Source: Paenibacillus tengchongensis (GTDB lineage: Bacteria; Bacillota; Bacilli; Paenibacillales; Paenibacillaceae). Taken from it: a stretch of DNA of 49,841 nt. Below, one piece after another: positions 7,572 to 15,724 of this stretch. Location of the stretch: the NCBI RefSeq assembly GCF_008973665.1, contig NZ_WACP01000024.1:1-49841 (forward strand). Direction: 5' to 3'. Below the pieces are notes generated by a model. That model saw nothing but the letters and a program-made list of their open reading frames with translations, ran no database searches and was not told the DNA's origin. Each line of letters opens with the position of its first letter. The stretch's first letter is position 1. Both the position numbers and the translations under genes were made by a program.

Positions 7572-9562
7572 TGTTCCAACCTCACCTCGTCAATGTTAAT
7601 CCAGCCGTTGCCGCCGGTTATATAAATCTCCGCCTGCTCACCCTCTTTCAGGGCGACTGCAGGCAGATCATTCGGGTGATATGTCTCCCCCGCAGCAAGT
7701 TCCATTTCCGCCAGCGTCACGCCGCCTGCACGAATTCCCAGCTTGCCTCCGGCAGCAGCAGCACTGGCAATAACGCTTATGCGGTACTCTCCTGATGCGG
7801 CCGGCGTGAACACCTGCGCAACGCGTTTGTCCCCGCCGGGATCCAGATAAGCCAGCCCCGTGCCGCTATAAGGATTGTTGGCGGCCACTCCCGTACCGGC
7901 CGTGAAGCTCCAGCCTGAAGTTCCTTCTTCGAATCCTCCGTTCACAAATCCTCCGGGCTCAGCGGAGACGCTGCCGCCGCTTGCTCCGCTATCCTCTCCG
8001 CTCAGCAGGACGCTGTAGCGGGCGAACTGTTTAATCGAATATTCCCCTTGAACGGCAGGAAGCGGATCGTTGTTGCCAAACACATACGCGCTGCCGGAAG
8101 GAACCGTCTGCAGACGGCCGAAGCGGTACCGCCCGAAGGAGGATACCTGCTGGAAAGCGCCGCCGGGGTTGGCATAAACCACGGTATCCAGGAAGTCGGC
8201 GGGATCTATTCTTTCATAAAAAAGCACGTAGATATAAGGCATGTTGATCTCGTCGGTAACGTAAACCTCTCCGGAGCTATGCCCGGAGGCATAGGAAATG
8301 GCTTCTCCGGCAGATTCATAGAAGGCCGGGCCGATCTCCTGCGGAAGCTCGCGGAAATACGCATTCGCGAACATGCCGAACATGACCGCGAAGGCCGATG
8401 ACGCTAAGATGCCTGCGAACCGGATCCGGCGCCACAGCCACATGCAGCCTGCGGCAATCAGCAGCAGCAGCGGGAAGAAAATAATATTCATGCGGTTAAT
8501 ATTCACATCTGTAATGAAAGCCATCAGTACGGCGGCAAGCAGCCAGAGCAGCACCAGCGCCTGGCCTTCTCCCCCGCTTGCGCGCTTCCGGGAAGCTGCA
8601 AGCATGACAAACAATCCGATAGCAGCCACGGGCAATCCAAGCGGATACGCATACCCGTAGTCCGGAAGCGTATTCCACAGCAAACCGTCGCTTCCGGTGT
8701 ACATCATCTCCGTAAATACGCGGAAATGATTCCAGGCCGTCTTCAGCATGTCCCCGCCAAAGATCGAGGATACCTCTTCCACACGCGGCACCGTCAGCTT
8801 GGGAACCGACAGGAACGGAGTATGAATTCCCGCCTGTCCGTAGCGGTTAATTACTATAAATAATAATATGGGCAGAGCCGCGAGCACAAATAGCACACTG
8901 TTCCACAGCAGCATCTGCAGCTTCAGCTTCCGGCGGTACAGCAGCAGCACGGCAGCCAGCACAGCAAAGACAGGCACAAAAAAGTAGGCCGTGCCATAAG
9001 CATAAAGCGAAAGTGCCAGCAATGCGGTAAAGCCAAATGACCACTTCGGGTCTTCGCAGGAGCGTATGAGAAAATAAAAAGCGATAAGCACCACTGTCGG
9101 AAACAAATTGGATTCCAGCGCCCAGCGGGACATCATGATATGCCAAGGATTGATGGCGATGATAAACATGGCGAAGGCACCTGCGGCCTTGGATGGATAC
9201 AGCCGCCGCATAATCAAATAGAAGAAAAGCATGCCGATAAGCCCCATGAAGACACTGAGCGCCCGCACGGAGAGCGGATTCAATCCGAACAGCAAAAGAA
9301 ACGGTATAGATAAATAGGCGTAAAGCGCGTTTTGTCCGCTGCCCCAGGCAATCAAATGGACCGGCAGATGAACGCCGTTGCGGTCCATGCCGTAATGAAG
9401 AATGGCATAGGCATCATAACCGACCGAAGCCTCGTCCTGGTTGAGTCCCGGGGGAATGGAGCCCATATAAATGAGCCGCACGGTTGCCCCCAGCACAAAC
9501 AGCAGCAGCGGCCACGGGTTGGACTTGAACGAGCGAAGGAGTCTGTTCGCATATCCAGGCAA
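7568..9562 (-). CDS. GT39-like membrane glycosyltransferase with C-terminal carbohydrate-binding domain
   Basis: This encodes 664 residues. It is a polytopic GT-C enzyme of the ArnT/PMT type with the acidic first-loop motif PPGLNQDEASVGYDAY (Asp43, Glu44), about a dozen membrane segments up to residue 400, an extracellular soluble part, and a C-terminal jelly-roll domain (about 535-664, starting GGFVNGGFEEGTSGW) like the one at the N terminus of the next gene. The start is TTG at 9562 with GAGGTGA seven bases upstream. It is the first gene of the operon and overlaps the following gene by four bases. It probably uses a polyprenyl-phosphate sugar from the GtrB-like enzyme. The acceptor is unknown. 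Confidence 0.87.
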   Translation of the reverse strand: MPGYANRLLRSFKSNPWPLLLFVLGATVRLIYMGSIPPGLNQDEASVGYDAYAILHYGMDRNGVHLPVHLIAWGSGQNALYAYLSIPFLLLFGLNPLSVRALSVFMGLIGMLFFYLIMRRLYPSKAAGAFAMFIIAINPWHIMMSRWALESNLFPTVVLIAFYFLIRSCEDPKWSFGFTALLALSLYAYGTAYFFVPVFAVLAAVLLLYRRKLKLQMLLWNSVLFVLAALPILLFIVINRYGQAGIHTPFLSVPKLTVPRVEEVSSIFGGDMLKTAWNHFRVFTEMMYTGSDGLLWNTLPDYGYAYPLGLPVAAIGLFVMLAASRKRASGGEGQALVLLWLLAAVLMAFITDVNINRMNIIFFPLLLLIAAGCMWLWRRIRFAGILASSAFAVMFGMFANAYFRELPQEIGPAFYESAGEAISYASGHSSGEVYVTDEINMPYIYVLFYERIDPADFLDTVVYANPGGAFQQVSSFGRYRFGRLQTVPSGSAYVFGNNDPLPAVQGEYSIKQFARYSVLLSGEDSGASGGSVSAEPGGFVNGGFEEGTSGWSFTAGTGVAANNPYSGTGLAYLDPGGDKRVAQVFTPAASGEYRISVIASAAAAGGKLGIRAGGVTLAEMELAAGETYHPNDLPAVALKEGEQAEIYITGGNGWINIDEVRLEQ

Positions 9563-9610
9563 TATTGATCACCTCTTCAACAATATAATCTAAATATTGG
9601 ATCAAGGAAA

Positions 9611-9650
9611 GAAAAAACGGCCCCTTCAATTTCTATTGAAGGAACCGTTT
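9611..9650 (-). terminator. Rho-independent terminator after the purine permease gene
   Basis: On the minus strand AAACGG-TT-CCTTCAAT pairs with ATTGAAGG-GG-CCGTTT around a short loop and is followed by TTTTTTCTTTCC. It ends the permease transcript and separates it from the glycosyltransferase operon. Confidence 0.88.
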
Positions 9651-9685
9651 GACATTGCGCTGTATATAGCTGAAAGAGATCCGCT

Positions 9686-11086
9686 TTAGCCCTGGCTGCC
9701 GATCAGCAGATAACGCAGAACGATCAGCACGGCCAGTACCCACATCATCCAGTGGATATCATATTTCTTTTTACCGGCCAGGTTGGCCACACAAGCGAGA
9801 ATAACATAAGTTACGATACCGAACGAAATACCGTTGGCGATATTATAAGTGAACGCCATAATCGTGAAGGTCAGGAAGGACGGGATGGCAACGACCATAT
9901 CCTGAAAATCAATGTCGCGGATCGATTGGGCCATCAGCACGCCGACGATAATCAATGCAGCGGCGGTAGCCGAGCCCGGAATCAGGGCGACAACCGGAGC
10001 CAGGAACAGTGCAAGCAGGAAGCAGATACCTGTTGTTACGGCAGTCAGGCCTGTACGCCCGCCTTCAGCAACACCGGCTGCACTTTCCACGTATGCCGTG
10101 GTAGTGGAAGTACCCATCATTGCACCACCGGCAACCGCAATAGCATCAACGAACATCGCATTGCCGACGCGCTTCTGTCCTTCTTCCTTGTTCTTCATAA
10201 TTCCTGCGCGTTCTGCGGTACCCACCAGGGTGCCGAAGGTATCAAACAATTCTACGAAAGTAAAGGTGGCAATGGCCGAGACAATACCGGTATGCATGAT
10301 GCCGTCCCAGTCGAACTGCCAGAAGTTAAGCTGGGTGAAATCCGGAACCCAAGGAGTCGTCGGGTTGTTCAGCGAGCTGAAATCGACAACGCCCATCAGA
10401 ATGGCTACAAGCGTCGTGCCGAGAATCCCGAACAGGATGGCCCCGCGCACTCTCAGCACCATCAGAATGGCGATCAGCAGAAGGCCGATGATAACAAGCT
10501 GCACGTTCGAGTTCTCTAGGCTGCCCATATGGATAACTGTCTCAAATGAAAGCACATCGGTCAGGGTGTTGGCCGGAATATCGCTGCCGGCTTCGACGCC
10601 GATGGTCATCAGTCCGCTGTTCTTCAGTCCGACAATGGTGATGAAGAGGCCAATACCTACTGTTATCGCATGCTTCAAGCTGTCGGGAATAGCAATCAGC
10701 AGCATTTGCCGTACTTTGGTTACGGTAAGCAGAATAAAAATCAAACCGGAGATAAAGACCGCTGTAAGGCCCATCTGCCAGGTAAACTCATGATCGGTGG
10801 AGGCCGAAGCTAAAATTACGGAAGCAAAGTATGCATTAAGCCCCATGCCCGGAGCCAGAGCTACCGGAAAGTTAATGAAGACGCCCATAGCAATTGTAAA
10901 AATACCGGCGGCCAGCGCCGTAGCCAGAAATACGGAATACCAGCCCATATCGATCCGGCCGAAGGCTGTCAGTGTGCTTGGATTGACCGACAGAATGTAA
11001 GCCATGGCCATAAAAGTCGTGATCCCGGCCATAATTTCCGTGCGGACGGTGGTTCCGTTTTCTTTGAGCTTGAAGAAGCGGTTCAA
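9686..11086 (-). CDS. pbuG: NCS2-family guanine/hypoxanthine permease
   Basis: This encodes 466 residues with about twelve to fourteen membrane segments and the AzgA/PbuG subfamily signatures: EIMAGITTFMAMAYIL, LAPGMGLNAYFA and SAAGVAEGGRTGLTAV. These permeases import hypoxanthine, guanine or adenine with protons for purine salvage. The start is TTG at 11086 with GGGGGAG six bases upstream. The gene sits downstream of guaA as pbuG does in Bacillus subtilis, and it has its own promoter, a guanine riboswitch with terminator, and a pair of PurR boxes. All of this supports guanine/hypoxanthine uptake. The exact base preference versus PbuO cannot be proved from sequence. Confidence 0.92.
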   Translation of the reverse strand: MNRFFKLKENGTTVRTEIMAGITTFMAMAYILSVNPSTLTAFGRIDMGWYSVFLATALAAGIFTIAMGVFINFPVALAPGMGLNAYFASVILASASTDHEFTWQMGLTAVFISGLIFILLTVTKVRQMLLIAIPDSLKHAITVGIGLFITIVGLKNSGLMTIGVEAGSDIPANTLTDVLSFETVIHMGSLENSNVQLVIIGLLLIAILMVLRVRGAILFGILGTTLVAILMGVVDFSSLNNPTTPWVPDFTQLNFWQFDWDGIMHTGIVSAIATFTFVELFDTFGTLVGTAERAGIMKNKEEGQKRVGNAMFVDAIAVAGGAMMGTSTTTAYVESAAGVAEGGRTGLTAVTTGICFLLALFLAPVVALIPGSATAAALIIVGVLMAQSIRDIDFQDMVVAIPSFLTFTIMAFTYNIANGISFGIVTYVILACVANLAGKKKYDIHWMMWVLAVLIVLRYLLIGSQG

Positions 11087-11126
11087 ATTATTCTCCCCCT
11101 AAGGTGTGTGGTATCTGTACGCAAGC

Positions 11127-11155
11127 AAAAGCCGGCATCCACATGGGCACCGGCT
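11127..11155 (-). terminator. Riboswitch expression-platform terminator
   Basis: On the minus strand AGCCGG and CCGGCT (11130-11155) close a hairpin with a second inner stem, followed by TTTTGCTT. It lies between the guanine aptamer and the permease start, as expected for an OFF switch that stops transcription when guanine is bound. Confidence 0.75.
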
Positions 11156-11224
11156 GAAAAAAGCGTTGTCTCTTCCCTGCTCTGCAGATATCCGCAGAAT
11201 CAGTCAGGACGTTGCACTTCTTTA

Positions 11225-11287
11225 TCGTAGCCAGGCCATTACGGTGACCTCGTAGATACTTCCAGGCCAATCCCCGGAATTATACGA
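11225..11287 (-). promoter_or_regulatory. Purine (guanine-type) riboswitch
   Basis: The minus-strand RNA shows the purine aptamer: P1 strands TCGTA and TACGA, TATAAT next to P1, GTATCTACGAGG in the central junction, CACCGTAATGGCC for the second hairpin loop, and GGCTACG at the end. The base just before the final TACG is C, the position that pairs with ligand, predicting guanine or hypoxanthine rather than adenine. It controls the downstream purine permease. Confidence 0.92.
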
Positions 11288-11315
11288 ATGTATATGCTGC
11301 TTTGAACGCTTTTTC

Positions 11316-11345
11316 ATTTTAGGTGTAGTTGACATGACTTGTCAA
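11316..11345 (-). promoter_or_regulatory. Sigma-A promoter of the purine permease
   Basis: On the minus strand a consensus -35 TTGACA (11340-11345), an 18-base spacer and -10 TAAAAT (11316-11321) place transcription start shortly before the guanine aptamer. The PurR boxes lie directly upstream. Confidence 0.85.
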
Positions 11346-11349
11346 TGGT

Positions 11350-11393
11350 AAATACGAACATTATCCGTTAGGTTTGTGATAATGTTCGTAAAT
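11350..11393. promoter_or_regulatory. Inverted pair of PurR boxes
   Basis: Two oppositely oriented PurBox-like elements, AAATACGAACATT (11350-11362) and the reverse of ATTTACGAACATT (11381-11393), each match the Bacillus PurBox AWWWCCGAACWWT at 12 of 13 positions. Their cores form a perfect 12-bp inverted repeat, ACGAACATTATC with GATAATGTTCGT. Position just upstream of the permease -35 box fits PurR repression. Confidence 0.85.
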
Positions 11394-11642
11394 CGTACAA
11401 TTTTAATATATATTCTGGAATGACGGCGGGCAGAAGCCGAAACTTGGAATTATAGGATTCTCTGCATGTACATGCTCTAGAAATGCCCTGTTTGAGGAAA
11501 GTTATGCGCCGTAGGGAGGCTTTGATCATGGACGGCCGTTAAGGTGTATATCCGCAACGATTCTCTTAGGATACAGCAATACAGATCGAAATTCCCCTGC
11601 CGGGCTTGGCCGGCTCCCATGTTCCTCCCGGTCCGGTATCAA
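11394..11642. other. Gene-free stretch between permease control region and guaA terminator
   Basis: About 250 bases with no convincing gene. A plus-strand GGGAGG followed by an ATG near 11528 opens a reading frame of only four codons. I see no repeat or strong structured element here. Confidence 0.5.
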
Positions 11643-11688
11643 AAAAGAGCCCTCCCGGCCGCAACTTTTGCGGTCCGGGAAGACTCTC
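11641..11688 (-). terminator. Rho-independent terminator of guaA
   Basis: On the minus strand a long stem (AGAGTCTTCCCGG-A-CCGCAA with TTGCGG-CCGGGAGGGCTCT) is followed by TTTTTT. It lies about 80 bases after the guaA stop codon and ends that transcript before the permease control region. Confidence 0.92.
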
Positions 11689-11767
11689 GGGTTATACAGA
11701 TCGGATTTGCCGATACTCGCTGTTCAGGCAAGGCAGCAATCAAACAGGTGCAGAATAAATTACAGTA

Positions 11768-13306
11768 CTACTCCCACTCGATGGTTGCCGGCGGCTTGGA
11801 AGTGATGTCGTACACGATGCGGTTGACATTCTCCACCTCATTGACGATGCGCACCGAGATCTTCTCCAGCACATCCCACGGGATGCGCGCCCAATCGGCG
11901 GTCATGCCGTCGATGGAGGTAACGGCGCGGATACCGACGGTGTAGGAATACGTACGTTCGTCACCCATCACGCCAACGCTCTTCATATTCGGCAGCGCGG
12001 TGAAATACTGCCAGATCTCCTGGTCGAGACCGGCCTTGGCGATCTCCTCACGCAGGATATAGTCGGAATCGCGGACGATCTGCAGCTTGTCCTCGGTCAC
12101 TTCGCCCAGCACACGGATCGCGAGACCCGGACCCGGGAACGGCTGGCGCATGACGATTTCCTTCGGCAGTCCCAGTTCCTCGCCTACCTTGCGGACTTCA
12201 TCCTTAAACAGGGTATTCAGCGGTTCGATCAGGCTGAACTTCATGTCTTCCGGCAGACCGCCTACATTGTGATGCGACTTGATCGTCTGGGCTGTCGCCG
12301 TACCGCTCTCCACGATATCCGTGTACAGCGTGCCCTGGGCCAGGAACGCAAAGTCACCCAGCTTGGCGGATTCTTCGTCGAAGCAGTAAATAAACTCGTT
12401 GCCGATCAGCTTGCGCTTCTGTTCCGGATCGGAGACACCGGCCAGCTTGCCCAAGAAACGGTCGCGCGCGTCGATCTTCACGACATGGATGTCGAATTTG
12501 CCGACAAAAGTCTCCATGACGCTCTCGGCCTCGCCCTTGCGCAGCAGGCCGTGGTCGATGAACATACAGGTCAGCTGGTCGCCGATCGCCTTGTGAATCA
12601 GCATGGCCACGACAGAAGAATCGACACCGCCGCTCAGTGCGCACAGCACGCTCTTGTCCCCGACCTTGCTGCGGATATCCTGCACCGCATCCTCAATGAA
12701 CGATTCCATCGTCCAGTTGCCTTCACAGCCGCAAACCTCGTACAAGAAATTAGAAATCATGTCGTTCCCGTTCACCGAGTGGCGCACTTCCGGATGGAAC
12801 TGCACGGCATAGAACTTCCGCTCCGCATGGCTCATCGCGGCAATCGGCGCACTCTCTGTACCCGCATCCAGCACAAAGCCGGCCGGAAGCTCCACCACGT
12901 GGTCGCCGTGGCTCATCCAGACCGTCTGTCCGCTCTCCAGGCCCTTCGCCAGAGCCGCATGCTCCAGAAAATCGACGTTGGCCTTGCCGTATTCACGCTT
13001 GTCCGCACGCTCCACCTTACCGCCCTGCTGATGGGCCATCAGCTGCATGCCGTAGCAAATGCCGAAAATAGGCAGTCCCAGATCATAAACGGCCGGGTCT
13101 ACATGCGGTGCATTCTCGGCATATACGCTGCTCGGTCCGCCCGAGAATACAATTCCCTTCGGCTGCAAAGCTTTGATCTTCTCCACCGGCGTGTTGTACG
13201 GCAGCAGCTCGCTGTAGACTCCGAGATCGCGGATTCTGCGGGCGATCAGCTGGTTATATTGTCCCCCGAAATCGAGAACGACGACAATTTCATTTGGCTT
13301 GTTCAT
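11768..13306 (-). CDS. guaA: GMP synthase (glutamine-hydrolysing)
   Basis: This encodes 512 residues, the normal length. It converts XMP, ATP and glutamine to GMP. The N-terminal class I glutamine amidotransferase carries the nucleophile Cys84 (GICYGMQ) and the pair His171 and Glu173 (QFHPEV). The ATP pyrophosphatase domain has the PP-loop SGGVDSS (225-231). The C-terminal dimerisation domain ends with the GMP synthase signature TSKPPATIEWE. The ATG at 13306 has AGGGAGG six bases upstream. The gene lies between yebA-like and pbuG-like genes as in Bacillus subtilis. No riboswitch is evident in the short upstream gap, so regulation may differ from that of the permease. Confidence 0.98.
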   Translation of the reverse strand: MNKPNEIVVVLDFGGQYNQLIARRIRDLGVYSELLPYNTPVEKIKALQPKGIVFSGGPSSVYAENAPHVDPAVYDLGLPIFGICYGMQLMAHQQGGKVERADKREYGKANVDFLEHAALAKGLESGQTVWMSHGDHVVELPAGFVLDAGTESAPIAAMSHAERKFYAVQFHPEVRHSVNGNDMISNFLYEVCGCEGNWTMESFIEDAVQDIRSKVGDKSVLCALSGGVDSSVVAMLIHKAIGDQLTCMFIDHGLLRKGEAESVMETFVGKFDIHVVKIDARDRFLGKLAGVSDPEQKRKLIGNEFIYCFDEESAKLGDFAFLAQGTLYTDIVESGTATAQTIKSHHNVGGLPEDMKFSLIEPLNTLFKDEVRKVGEELGLPKEIVMRQPFPGPGLAIRVLGEVTEDKLQIVRDSDYILREEIAKAGLDQEIWQYFTALPNMKSVGVMGDERTYSYTVGIRAVTSIDGMTADWARIPWDVLEKISVRIVNEVENVNRIVYDITSKPPATIEWE

Positions 13307-13390
13307 TACGTGCCTCCCTTAATTATTGGATTCATTATACTCATGGATAAATCGCAGCGTCAAGGGAGGCGGAGCGTCCGGCTGGGATGG

Positions 13391-15724
13391 TCAACCCAGC
13401 CGGAACGTAAGCGCCAGGCAGCGGGCGACAAAGGCGGCGCCGTCTGCCCCGGCGGGCGGGCCGCACCCGCAGGGCGGCCCGGCTGCACCGTACGCCAGTG
13501 TCTCCCACTGGCGTACAAACTCCTGGACCGCGCGCCGCAGCCGCGGGTCCTCCGCAGCCAGCGCGGCGGCGTATTCGCGCGCCGTCGCCCCGGGCGGCGG
13601 CGGCCCGTAGCGCGCCGCCAGCCCGCGCCAGGCCAGCGCGGCGGCGCGCAGCTGCCGCTCGCGGCTGACGCTGCCGGGGCGCAGCGCCGCCGGCAGCAGG
13701 GCCAGGCTGCGCCGCCAGCGCCAGAGGGCGGCCGCCAGGGCCAGCGCCGCCGCCGGCAGCGGCGCAGCCGGCCCGCCCGCCGGGGGCAGGGCGGGCAGGG
13801 CAACGTCCGCGCGGGACCCCGCGGACGGTTCCGGCGCGGCGGCGGGCTCCGCCGCGGGACCGGCCGCCGCTGTGCCGGCGGCGGCGGTGAAGCCCGGCGT
13901 CGGGTCGAAGGGGACCCAGCCCGCGCCGGGGAAATAGACCTCCACCCAGGCGTGGGCATCGGCCGCGGTGACGGCGTAGCTGCCGGCTTCCGCGCCTGCG
14001 AGCGGCGTGCCCGGGCCGTAGCCCTGCACATAGCGGGCGGGAATGCCGCTGCTGCGCAGCAGGACGGTCATCGCCGTGGCGAAATGCACGCAGTAGCCCT
14101 CCCGCGTTCCGAACAGGAAATCGTCGGCGAAGTCGCTCCCGGCAGGCGGAATACGCGTGTCCAGCGTATACGTATAGCCCTGCTGCAAATAGTCGCGGAC
14201 GGCGGCGGCGGCATCATACCGGCTGGCTGCTCCGCCCGTCAGCTGTCCGGCCAGCCGGGACACCCGAGCGGGCAGCGTCTCCGGAAGCTGCAGGTAAGCG
14301 GAGGTCACCGCAGCAGGATCTCCGCCTCCGGCCGCACGCAGTACCGCAGGGTTATCCACCGGCAGCCGGGAGATCACGGTGTAGCCCTCAATGCCGGCGG
14401 AAGCACCGGTCAGCGGAAGCCAGTACCCGCCATGTTCGCGGCCGGCCAGCACAAAGCCGAGCACGGAGCCGTCCGTAAGCCCGACCTGCTCCACATCCAG
14501 CACAGTTCCGGCCTGAAACAGCGGCACTCCCCCGGCCGAAGGCGAGGCGAACTCGATTCTCTGCTTGAGCATAGCGCCCGCTTTCGGCAGGCCCTCCGCG
14601 GGCAAGGCGGTCAGGCTGCGGCGGGCAAGCGGTTCGCCGTCCTTGAGCCAGCGGCGTCCGTCGTATTCGGCGAGGCTCTCCCCTTTCAGGTATACCGGCC
14701 GGCCCGCAGTTACCGTAAGTACCGGCTCGGATGAAGGCGTCAGCGGAGCGCCCAGCTCCTGCCCGGAGGAGCCGTATCCGGTGGTGCCGGCCTGGAACGG
14801 GCCGCGGTTCTGCTGGCGGAGCTGTCCGTCCGCCAACTCCTGCAGCTTCGCATACACCTGCTGCAGCGTCAGCGGAGCCGCCGGCCGGGGGCCGTAGAAC
14901 AGGCCGCCGGCCCAGGCCGCAAGCGCGAGCAGCACAGCGGCGGCGAGCGCACCCCCGCCCCAGCGGGCATAAGGGAGCCTGCGTTCCCCCGACGTCTCCG
15001 CAAGACGCAGCAGGGTGCCCATCATGTGCATCCAGAGGATCAGGCAGGCCGCAACCGGCACATCGCGGTCCGTGTCCAGACCAAACACGAGATGAAGGGC
15101 CAGCAGATAGAGGAGCGTCACGGCATAAAAAAGCATCGCGCTGCCTTTGTGCAGGGCCAGCTGCTGCACGGAGGAGACCAGCAGCCCCCAGCCGGCAGTG
15201 AGGATCAGCAGCCGCGAGGCTTCGCCGAGCTCCGCGATCCGCCCGGTAAACAGCAGCGCCGCCTCCTCTTTGAGCCCGGCGGCATACAGCTCCAGCCAGG
15301 CCGGTCCGCCGCCCGCCGAGGCGGCCCAATACCAGGTCAGGGCAATGATGGCAAACTGGCCTCCCGCCTGCAGCGCCACAGGGATACGGAAGCTGCCCCA
15401 GAACAGCAGCAGCGCCGCAGACAGCATCAGGACCTCCAGCAGCGCAGCCGTGGCGCCGCCGGGCGACGAGCGGTGCAGCGGCAGCAGCCACTCCGCAAAA
15501 ATGCCCGCAATGGCCAAAGAGAACAGCAGCCGGTAATAGAGGGGAATGTCTCCCCTGTATCCAGGCCTGCTGCTCCCTCTCCCATCCGGGCTCTGCATAC
15601 TGCTGTCGTCCGCCCCGCCAGCGGGGTCCGCAGAAAGCCGGCCCGGGGTAACCGGAGCTCCCGCCGGGGCGCTTCCGCCCGGCGGCGTCATTTTACCGCT
15701 GTCATGAATGTCCCGGATGCCCAT
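13391..15724 (-). CDS. TgpA-like membrane transglutaminase-domain protein (YebA-like)
   Basis: This encodes 777 residues. Several membrane helices come first, then an extracellular transglutaminase-like domain with Cys in TREGYCVHFATAM, His in TAADAHAWVEVY and Asp in WVPFDPTPGF, then a Pro/Ala-rich segment, one more membrane helix and an Ala/Arg-rich cytoplasmic tail. The role in Gram-positive bacteria is not established. The start is placed at 15724, where GGGGAGG lies nine bases upstream. An earlier in-frame start at 15766 has no ribosome binding site. The gene overlaps the end of the DUF58 gene by 23 bases. The C-terminal part (about 13450-13870) is extremely GC-rich. This corresponds to yebA in the conserved yeaD-yebA-guaA-pbuG order. 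Confidence 0.9.
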   Translation of the reverse strand: MGIRDIHDSGKMTPPGGSAPAGAPVTPGRLSADPAGGADDSSMQSPDGRGSSRPGYRGDIPLYYRLLFSLAIAGIFAEWLLPLHRSSPGGATAALLEVLMLSAALLLFWGSFRIPVALQAGGQFAIIALTWYWAASAGGGPAWLELYAAGLKEEAALLFTGRIAELGEASRLLILTAGWGLLVSSVQQLALHKGSAMLFYAVTLLYLLALHLVFGLDTDRDVPVAACLILWMHMMGTLLRLAETSGERRLPYARWGGGALAAAVLLALAAWAGGLFYGPRPAAPLTLQQVYAKLQELADGQLRQQNRGPFQAGTTGYGSSGQELGAPLTPSSEPVLTVTAGRPVYLKGESLAEYDGRRWLKDGEPLARRSLTALPAEGLPKAGAMLKQRIEFASPSAGGVPLFQAGTVLDVEQVGLTDGSVLGFVLAGREHGGYWLPLTGASAGIEGYTVISRLPVDNPAVLRAAGGGDPAAVTSAYLQLPETLPARVSRLAGQLTGGAASRYDAAAAVRDYLQQGYTYTLDTRIPPAGSDFADDFLFGTREGYCVHFATAMTVLLRSSGIPARYVQGYGPGTPLAGAEAGSYAVTAADAHAWVEVYFPGAGWVPFDPTPGFTAAAGTAAAGPAAEPAAAPEPSAGSRADVALPALPPAGGPAAPLPAAALALAAALWRWRRSLALLPAALRPGSVSRERQLRAAALAWRGLAARYGPPPPGATAREYAAALAAEDPRLRRAVQEFVRQWETLAYGAAGPPCGCGPPAGADGAAFVARCLALTFRLG

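Noticed and set aside
11316..11393. Second riboswitch formed by the 12-bp inverted repeat upstream of the permease
   Set aside because: The repeat lies upstream of the promoter and is not transcribed; it matches PurR boxes instead.
12269..14734. Plus-strand open frame of 821 codons across guaA and the TgpA-like gene
   Set aside because: It is antisense to two well supported genes; its length is explained by GC-rich DNA with few stops, its protein is low-complexity and resembles no family.
14388..15491. Minus-strand frame of 367 codons overlapping the TgpA-like gene in another frame
   Set aside because: It has an Ala/Gly/Arg-rich translation and lies fully inside the real gene; GC-rich DNA keeps this frame open.
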